NCBI GenBank assembly: GCA_011052285.1
Contig: DRJH01000301.1
Coordinates: 1-10,274 of the forward strand
Length of the DNA: 10,274 nucleotides
Source of the DNA: Gammaproteobacteria bacterium
Lineage (GTDB): Bacteria > Pseudomonadota > Gammaproteobacteria > Arenicellales > DRJH01
Reading direction: 5' to 3'
Shown here: one piece after another, positions 5,632 through 10,274 of the stretch
Layout of the letters: every line of letters begins with the position of its first letter
Position numbering within the stretch: the stretch's first letter is position 1
Position numbers and translations under genes: made by a program
Notes under the pieces: generated by a model
Database searches by the model: none
What the model was told of the DNA's origin: nothing
Seen by the model: the letters and a program-made list of their open reading frames with translations, nothing else

Positions 5632-7497
5632 ATGACTACGGTGTTGCAAATGACGACAATTCATCAAGCTGCGGTACGGCAGTCGGACGATGCCTGTAAA
5701 GTGGGCAAGCACGCTGCAGGTCAGCGTGATATACGGCCGATGCTGGGCAATGAGGCGATTGCCCGCGGTGTCTGGGAGGCCGGAGTGAAGGTGGCTACCG
5801 CCTATCCGGGGACACCGAGCACCGAAATTCTCGAGAACATCGCTCGTTATCCGGCAGCGGATCTTGTGGCACAGTGGGGAACCAATGAAAAGGTTGCGCT
5901 CGATGTCGCCATCGGCGCTTCATTTGTCGGCGTGCGGGCCTTTGTCTGCATGAAACACGTGGGCCTCAACGTGGCCTATGATTCGTTGATGTCGGTGACC
6001 TATATCGGCGTCAATGGTGCACTGGTATTGGCTGTCTGTGATGATCCTGGCATTCACAGCTCCCAAAATGAACAGGATTCGCGTTTGCTGGCACGCATCG
6101 CCATGGTGCCGGTTTTAGAACCAGCCGATGCCCAGGAAGCCCTCGATTTTACCCGCATCGCTTTTGAAATCAGTGAACAGTTTGATACCCCAGTGATGGT
6201 GCGCAGTACCACCCGCCTGTCCCACACCCGCAGCCGGGTTCGGGTCGGCCAGCGCATAACGGTTGAGGATAAGGGATTTATCGAATCCACTGCCAAGAAC
6301 GTCATGGTTCCGGCCCACGCCCGTCTGCGTCACCCCCTGTTGCTCGAGCGTGAGCAGAAATTAACTGAATATTTCAATACTTCACCACTCAATCAGCAAG
6401 ATGCCGGCAGCAGCCACTACGGTATCATCACGGCCGGGATCAGCTATTCCTACGTTAAGGAGGTGGTGCCTGAAGCTCAGGTATTGAAACTTGCGGTGAC
6501 CTGGCCCTTGCCCAGTGGGTTATTGCGTGAATTCTGTGACCGTGTCGAGCGGGTGCTGGTGGTGGAAGAACTGGAACCTGTGATCGAGGATGAATTGCGC
6601 AAAATGGGGATTGCTGTGGAAGGTAAATCCCTGTTCCCGCGGGTGGGTGAGTTTTCTCCGGCGGTGATCCAGACAGGGTTGGTGAAAGCAGGTTTACTCA
6701 CAGCCGATACTACAGAGGCGGCTTATGAGCCCAGTCAGTTGGCTCGGCCACCGGTACTGTGTGCAGGTTGTCCGCATACCAGCAGTTACATGGTGCTGCG
6801 TTCGGTCAATGCCCGGGTGGCGGGTGATATTGGTTGCTATACCTTGGCTTCTATCGAGCCGTTGGATGCGGTCGATACCTGCGTGGCCATGGGTTGTAGT
6901 ATCGCCAATGCCGTGGGTATGGCTAAGGCAGACAACCAGACTCGGCCGATTGTGGCGACTATCGGCGATTCCACATTTCTGCACGCCGGGATTCCGCCAC
7001 TGATCGATGCGGTCTATAACAAGGCGGACATCACGGTCATGATTCTGGACAATCACACCGTGGCCATGACCGGTGGTCAGGATTATGCCGGTACCGGGAT
7101 TACCCTGCGCGGGGAGAAGACGGAGCGTGTCAATTTCAGGGATCTGGTGACGTCAATCGGGGTTAAATGGGTGCGGCAGGTTGATTCCTATAATCTGGCT
7201 CAAATGCACAAGGCATTGCAGGAGGCGATTCGATTCAAGGGGGTGGCGGTATTAATTTCTGATCGACCCTGTGTTATTGATCCGATCCGTATCCGAGGTG
7301 CCGTTTATCAGATTACTGCCGCGACCTGCAGCGGTTGCCAATCCTGCATGAACCTGGGCTGCCCTTCTCTGGTATGGACCGATGAGATGATCGACGGCCA
7401 CCACAAGGTGACCATCGATACCTCGACTTGTATGGGTTGCAGTCTTTGTGCCCAGGTCTGTCCCAGTGATGCTATTCATCTACCGGGGCTGCAGTAA
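5632..7497 (+). CDS. iorA: Indolepyruvate ferredoxin oxidoreductase, alpha subunit
   Basis: IorA, with IorB, converts arylpyruvates (indolepyruvate, phenylpyruvate, 4-hydroxyphenylpyruvate) plus CoA to arylacetyl-CoA and CO2 while reducing ferredoxin. The 621 residues show the pyrimidine-binding domain near the start (MLGNEAIARG 37-46, YPGTPSTE 58-65) and the TPP-binding domain with CAGCPH (377-382), GDS (445-447) and the downstream Asn in ILDNHT (471-476). A C-terminal ferredoxin domain holds two [4Fe-4S] sets: Cys566, 569, 572, 577 with the family's irregular spacing, and Cys600, 603, 606, 610. Length and domain order match characterised IorA. About 35 residues precede the first conserved block; the in-frame ATG at 5650 is a possible alternative start, and neither ATG has a visible Shine-Dalgarno sequence. 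The stop overlaps the iorB start by one base (TAATG), implying translational coupling. Confidence 0.95.
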   Translation: MTTVLQMTTIHQAAVRQSDDACKVGKHAAGQRDIRPMLGNEAIARGVWEAGVKVATAYPGTPSTEILENIARYPAADLVAQWGTNEKVALDVAIGASFVGVRAFVCMKHVGLNVAYDSLMSVTYIGVNGALVLAVCDDPGIHSSQNEQDSRLLARIAMVPVLEPADAQEALDFTRIAFEISEQFDTPVMVRSTTRLSHTRSRVRVGQRITVEDKGFIESTAKNVMVPAHARLRHPLLLEREQKLTEYFNTSPLNQQDAGSSHYGIITAGISYSYVKEVVPEAQVLKLAVTWPLPSGLLREFCDRVERVLVVEELEPVIEDELRKMGIAVEGKSLFPRVGEFSPAVIQTGLVKAGLLTADTTEAAYEPSQLARPPVLCAGCPHTSSYMVLRSVNARVAGDIGCYTLASIEPLDAVDTCVAMGCSIANAVGMAKADNQTRPIVATIGDSTFLHAGIPPLIDAVYNKADITVMILDNHTVAMTGGQDYAGTGITLRGEKTERVNFRDLVTSIGVKWVRQVDSYNLAQMHKALQEAIRFKGVAVLISDRPCVIDPIRIRGAVYQITAATCSGCQSCMNLGCPSLVWTDEMIDGHHKVTIDTSTCMGCSLCAQVCPSDAIHLPGLQ

Positions 7498-8447
7498 TGC
7501 CTGCTGCAACGGAGCCGGCAGTGGTCGCCCGGACCCGATCGGTGCCGAAGAATGTATTAATTGTCGGTGTGGGTGGACAAGGTGTGATCATGGTTTCCAA
7601 GGTGCTGGCTGTGCTGTGCCAGGAACAGGGTTTTGAAGTCAAACAGAGCGAAGTCCATGGTATGGCCAAGCGCGGGGGTTCGGTGTTCAGCCATGTTCGC
7701 TTCGGCGAGCAGGTATACTCGCCTGTTATTCCACGTGGTAAGGTCGATGTGCTGGTGGCTCTGGAATGGGCCGAAGGCTTGCGCTGGTTGCCCTATTTGA
7801 ATCAACGCCGGGGTACGTTTATCGCCGACACTCAGCATATCATCCCTCCCTTTGCCTGTCGAAACCGGAATCGAGGGGCGCACTCCGCTTATGTCTGTGA
7901 GTCGGTCAGCGAAGTCATGGAGCAAGTACCGAACAGTTTTGCCCTGGATGCTGTGGGTATGGCAACAGAACTCGGAGTACCACGTGCAGCCAACACGGTT
8001 TTGCTCGGTATTCTCTCGGCAGCACTGGATTTTTCTGCTGCAGACTGGCAGTCGGTCATCAGTCAGCTTGTGCCACCAAAGACGGTGGAAGCCAACCTGC
8101 AGGCGTTTGCACAAGGTCGGGATTGGGCCCTGCATTTCGACCGGGAGTCCGTCAAATCAGCCTGTGTCGGCTTGCTGCGCAACGCTGCTGGAAATCTGGA
8201 TAATGTTGCGGATTTGTCGCGGGTTGAAATTACCGAAGCCTGGTGTAAGGGCTGCGATATCTGTGTCAAATTTTGCCCGGAACGTTGTCTGCAACTCAAT
8301 GCCCGGCAGGTTGTAGAGATGGTCCACGCAGAACGTTGTACGGGTTGCCGTATGTGTGAATGGCTATGCCCTGATTTTGCTATCGCCGTCCATACCCCGC
8401 GACTGCCATACCCCGCGACTGTAAGGGACAACAATGAACTCAGGTAA
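7497..8447 (+). CDS. iorB: Indolepyruvate oxidoreductase beta subunit fused to a KorD-like 2x[4Fe-4S] domain
   Basis: Residues about 17-215 are the gamma-type (POR_N/IorB) domain: VGVGGQGV (23-30) near the start, then SEVHGMAKRGGSVFSHVRFG (51-70), characteristic of IorB, and ALDAVGMATELG (149-160). Stand-alone IorB is typically about 190-230 residues; this one has 316. The extra C-terminus (about 243-298) is a ferredoxin domain with Cys250, 253, 256, 260 and Cys281, 284, 287, 291. Its AWCKGCDICVKFCP and CTGCRMCEWLCPDFAI segments closely resemble the delta subunit KorD of 2-oxoglutarate:ferredoxin oxidoreductase. Because korA and korB follow directly and no separate korD lies before them, the domain probably serves that enzyme, alone or in addition. 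The last 13 residues come from a 16-bp duplication that removes an earlier stop. The gene shares one base with iorA and overlaps korA by 14 nt. Confidence 0.92.
   Translation: MPAATEPAVVARTRSVPKNVLIVGVGGQGVIMVSKVLAVLCQEQGFEVKQSEVHGMAKRGGSVFSHVRFGEQVYSPVIPRGKVDVLVALEWAEGLRWLPYLNQRRGTFIADTQHIIPPFACRNRNRGAHSAYVCESVSEVMEQVPNSFALDAVGMATELGVPRAANTVLLGILSAALDFSAADWQSVISQLVPPKTVEANLQAFAQGRDWALHFDRESVKSACVGLLRNAAGNLDNVADLSRVEITEAWCKGCDICVKFCPERCLQLNARQVVEMVHAERCTGCRMCEWLCPDFAIAVHTPRLPYPATVRDNNELR
8390..8421 (+). repeat. Perfect 16-bp tandem duplication at the iorB 3' end
   Basis: CCATACCCCGCGACTG occurs at 8390-8405 and again, base for base, at 8406-8421. Sixteen is not a multiple of three, so the second copy is read in another frame. 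With one copy the iorB frame would read ...HTPRL followed at once by the TAA now at 8422-8424, nine nt before the korA ATG. With two copies the frame passes this TAA and ends at 8445-8447 inside korA. Confidence 0.95.
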
Positions 8448-9600
8448 TCAATTGAATTCAGGCAATCGACTACAAAACCTGCAAGGCAATCGCGCCTGTG
8501 TGCTCGGCGCCGTGGCGGCTGGTTGCCGATTTTATGCCGGCTATCCGATCACACCGTCGTCCGAGATTGCCGAAAACATGTCTTTGGAAATGCCACGTAA
8601 CGGGGGTGTTTTCGTACAAATGGAAGATGAAATTAGCTCCATGGCCGCCATTATTGGAGCTTCTGCCGGTGGGGTTAAGGTCATGACCGCGACCAGCGGC
8701 CCGGGGTTTTCTTTGAAACAGGAAAACATCGGTTTTGCTGCAGCTACCGAAATCCCCTGTGTTATCGTTAATGTCATGCGCGGTGGACCCAGTACCGGCA
8801 TGCCGACTCGTCCTGCACAATCGGACATCATGCAGGCCCGTTGGGGCACCCATGGTGATCACCCGGTGGTGGTGCTTTGTCCCTGGTCAGTCGAGGAAAT
8901 CTATATGCAGGCCATCCGTGCCTTCAACATTGCTGAAAGCCTACGTGTACCGGTGGTGCTGTTATACGACGAAGTGATCGGCCATTTGGTCGAGACGGTT
9001 GATTTCTCGGCTTTGCAAAACCCGCAATTATACGAGCGCAAGTGGGCCCAAGGTGATCCGGAAACATTCCTGCCCTATGCCAATCCCGGTGACGGAGTGC
9101 CGGAAATGGCCCGGCCAGGCACGGCTTTTAGGACCCATACCACCGGTCTTACCCATGCCGAAGGTGGTTTTCCGACCCAGGATCCGGCAACGGTAGAGCG
9201 AGTGATGAAACGCTTGCTGGGCAAGGTCGATGCGCATCCGGAATTGGTCGAACAGGTCGATGAATACTATTGTGATGATTGTGAGCTGCTGATTGTGAGC
9301 TTCGGTATCACGGCCCGCTCATCGCAAGCTGCGCTACGGCAGTTGCAAGAGCAGGGAATTAAGGTCGGATTATTTCGGCCGGTGACCTTGTGGCCTTTTC
9401 CACAGCAGCGTTTTCTGGCGGCCGCTGCCGGAACCCGGGCGGTGCTGGTGGCGGAAATGAATGCCGGACAACTGATTCAGGAAGTGCAACGTCATGTGGG
9501 TCGGGATATCCGGGTTCAGGGCCTGCAGCGTTTTGACGGAGATGTCATTTCCCCACAGCAGATCGTGGATTGTGCCAAGAGGATATTACAGGATGACTGA
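8434..9600 (+). CDS. korA: 2-oxoacid (probably 2-oxoglutarate):ferredoxin oxidoreductase, alpha subunit
   Basis: KorA is the alpha subunit of the CoA-dependent oxidoreductase that interconverts 2-oxoglutarate and succinyl-CoA with ferredoxin. The 388 residues contain YPITPSSE (37-44), the EDE segment with the conserved Glu (64-66), TSGPGFSLKQENIG (87-100), RGGPSTGMPT (116-125) and QARWGTHGDHP (134-144), all diagnostic of the KorA/VorA alpha family. A C-terminal domain (about 284-388) follows, containing RPVTLWPFP (315-323). The ATG at 8434 has AAGGGA about 5 nt upstream. The N-terminus carries a hexapeptide repeat. The gene overlaps iorB by 14 nt and korB by 8 nt (ATGACTGA), so the four genes are one operon. 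Substrate is inferred from sequence type; a branched-chain or other 2-oxoacid cannot be excluded. Confidence 0.92.
   Translation: MNSGNQLNSGNRLQNLQGNRACVLGAVAAGCRFYAGYPITPSSEIAENMSLEMPRNGGVFVQMEDEISSMAAIIGASAGGVKVMTATSGPGFSLKQENIGFAAATEIPCVIVNVMRGGPSTGMPTRPAQSDIMQARWGTHGDHPVVVLCPWSVEEIYMQAIRAFNIAESLRVPVVLLYDEVIGHLVETVDFSALQNPQLYERKWAQGDPETFLPYANPGDGVPEMARPGTAFRTHTTGLTHAEGGFPTQDPATVERVMKRLLGKVDAHPELVEQVDEYYCDDCELLIVSFGITARSSQAALRQLQEQGIKVGLFRPVTLWPFPQQRFLAAAAGTRAVLVAEMNAGQLIQEVQRHVGRDIRVQGLQRFDGDVISPQQIVDCAKRILQDD
8437..8472 (+). repeat. 18-bp imperfect tandem repeat encoding NSGNQL-NSGNRL at the korA N-terminus
   Basis: Units 8437-8454 and 8455-8472 differ at five of 18 bases but encode almost the same hexapeptide (Gln versus Arg at one site). 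The repeat begins directly after the start codon and precedes the conserved GNRACVLGA block, so it is an N-terminal extension of the fold. The divergence makes it older than the 16-bp duplication just upstream. Confidence 0.8.
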
Positions 9601-10274
9601 AAAATCATCGGCTATCGCTGACAGTACTGGCCAGATCACGCCGGGTCCATTCGAGATTCGGGACTATCTGCGTACGGAGTTGTTTCCGCATTTCATGTGC
9701 CCCGGCTGTGGCCACGGTATTGCCCTGCGGGCATTGCTGTGGGCGATCCACGAACAGGGTATCGATAAGAACCGGCTGGCTATAGTGTCAGGCATCGGCT
9801 GCTCCGGTCGGGTCGGTGCTTATATCGATGCCCATACTTTTCATACCACGCACGGGCGACCACTGGCCTTTGCTACCGGTTTGAAACTGGCACGACCCGA
9901 TCTGGAAGTAATTGTCATCACGGGGGACGGTGATTGTCTGGCCATTGGCGGCAACCATCTAATCCATGCCTGCCGGCGCAATCTCGATCTGACCTGTTTG
10001 ATGCTCAATAACCAGACCTATGGTATGACCGGTGGTCAGGTTTCGCCCACTACGGCCGAAAATCGGTTTACCACCACCACACAATTGGGTAATCACGAGC
10101 CGGTGTTCGACGCTTGCCAATTGGTCGCCGGTGCCGGAGCCAGTTTTGTGGGTCGGGAAATGACCCTGCAAACACCGACCCTGAAGAACCTGATTCGGGA
10201 GGGGATCGCAAACCCCGGGTTTAGTTTTATTGAAGTGCTCAGTGACTGTACCGAAATCTATGGTCGCAAAAATG
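9593..10274 (+). CDS. korB: 2-oxoacid (probably 2-oxoglutarate):ferredoxin oxidoreductase, beta subunit (3' end outside window)
   Basis: KorB binds thiamine diphosphate and pairs with KorA. The 227 residues visible, of a family length near 280, show MCPGCGHG (35-42) with Cys36 and Cys39, a third conserved Cys70 in GIGCSGR, and HTTHGRPLAFATGLKLA (84-100). The TPP motif runs from GDGD (111-114) through the GGNH segment (119-122) to NNQTYGMTGGQ (139-149), followed by SPTT. The start ATG at 9593 overlaps the last 8 bases of korA, with AGG just before it. The reading frame is open to the window end. A gamma subunit gene (korC) could follow outside; it cannot be seen here. Confidence 0.93.
   Translation, partial: MTEKSSAIADSTGQITPGPFEIRDYLRTELFPHFMCPGCGHGIALRALLWAIHEQGIDKNRLAIVSGIGCSGRVGAYIDAHTFHTTHGRPLAFATGLKLARPDLEVIVITGDGDCLAIGGNHLIHACRRNLDLTCLMLNNQTYGMTGGQVSPTTAENRFTTTTQLGNHEPVFDACQLVAGAGASFVGREMTLQTPTLKNLIREGIANPGFSFIEVLSDCTEIYGRKN

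Noticed and set aside
7557..8135. Minus-strand open frame of 192 codons inside iorB
   Set aside because: It lies wholly opposite a strongly supported conserved gene, and its product shows no domain.

Overview
The window looks like chromosomal DNA from a gammaproteobacterium of moderate G+C. The RecQ resembles the pseudomonad/gammaproteobacterial type, ZnuA keeps the Cys pair of its enterobacterial relatives, and the diguanylate cyclase sensor is of a kind common in gammaproteobacteria. No tRNA, rRNA, CRISPR array, transposase or phage gene was seen. The genus cannot be named. The ferredoxin-dependent 2-oxoacid oxidoreductases suggest anaerobic, microaerobic or autotrophic (reverse-TCA-like) capacity, but that is inference.

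Left part (1-850): the 3' end of an Ala/Pro-rich protein is followed by a bulged hairpin and a good rho-independent terminator. A plausible promoter then precedes a short exported-protein gene that appears frameshifted: a signal peptide in one frame and a hydrophilic tail in another. This stretch is A+T-richer than the rest. A long two-tier hairpin (703-746) lies in the convergent gap before znuA.

Middle part (850-5518): znuA (periplasmic Zn-binding protein, minus strand) is divergent from recQ (plus strand). The intergenic strip carries a sigma70-like promoter for znuA overlapped by a 9-bp inverted repeat that could be an operator. Downstream of recQ lies a membrane-bound diguanylate cyclase with a double-Cache-like periplasmic sensor, an intact GGDEF motif and an intact RxxD inhibitory site.

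Right part (5588-10274): a tightly packed operon iorA-iorB-korA-korB, which runs off the window. IorA/IorB form an indolepyruvate (arylpyruvate):ferredoxin oxidoreductase. KorA/KorB are the alpha and beta subunits of a 2-oxoglutarate-type oxidoreductase. IorB carries an extra C-terminal domain with two [4Fe-4S] motifs that resembles the stand-alone KorD delta subunit, and it sits directly upstream of korA. This suggests that the electron-transfer module of the second enzyme is fused to the catalytic gamma-type subunit of the first, linking the two enzymes. The iorB 3' end carries an exact 16-bp tandem duplication. It removes what would otherwise be an immediate stop and creates the 14-nt overlap with korA, so it looks like a recent change in operon architecture. 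These two observations are the most interesting in the window.
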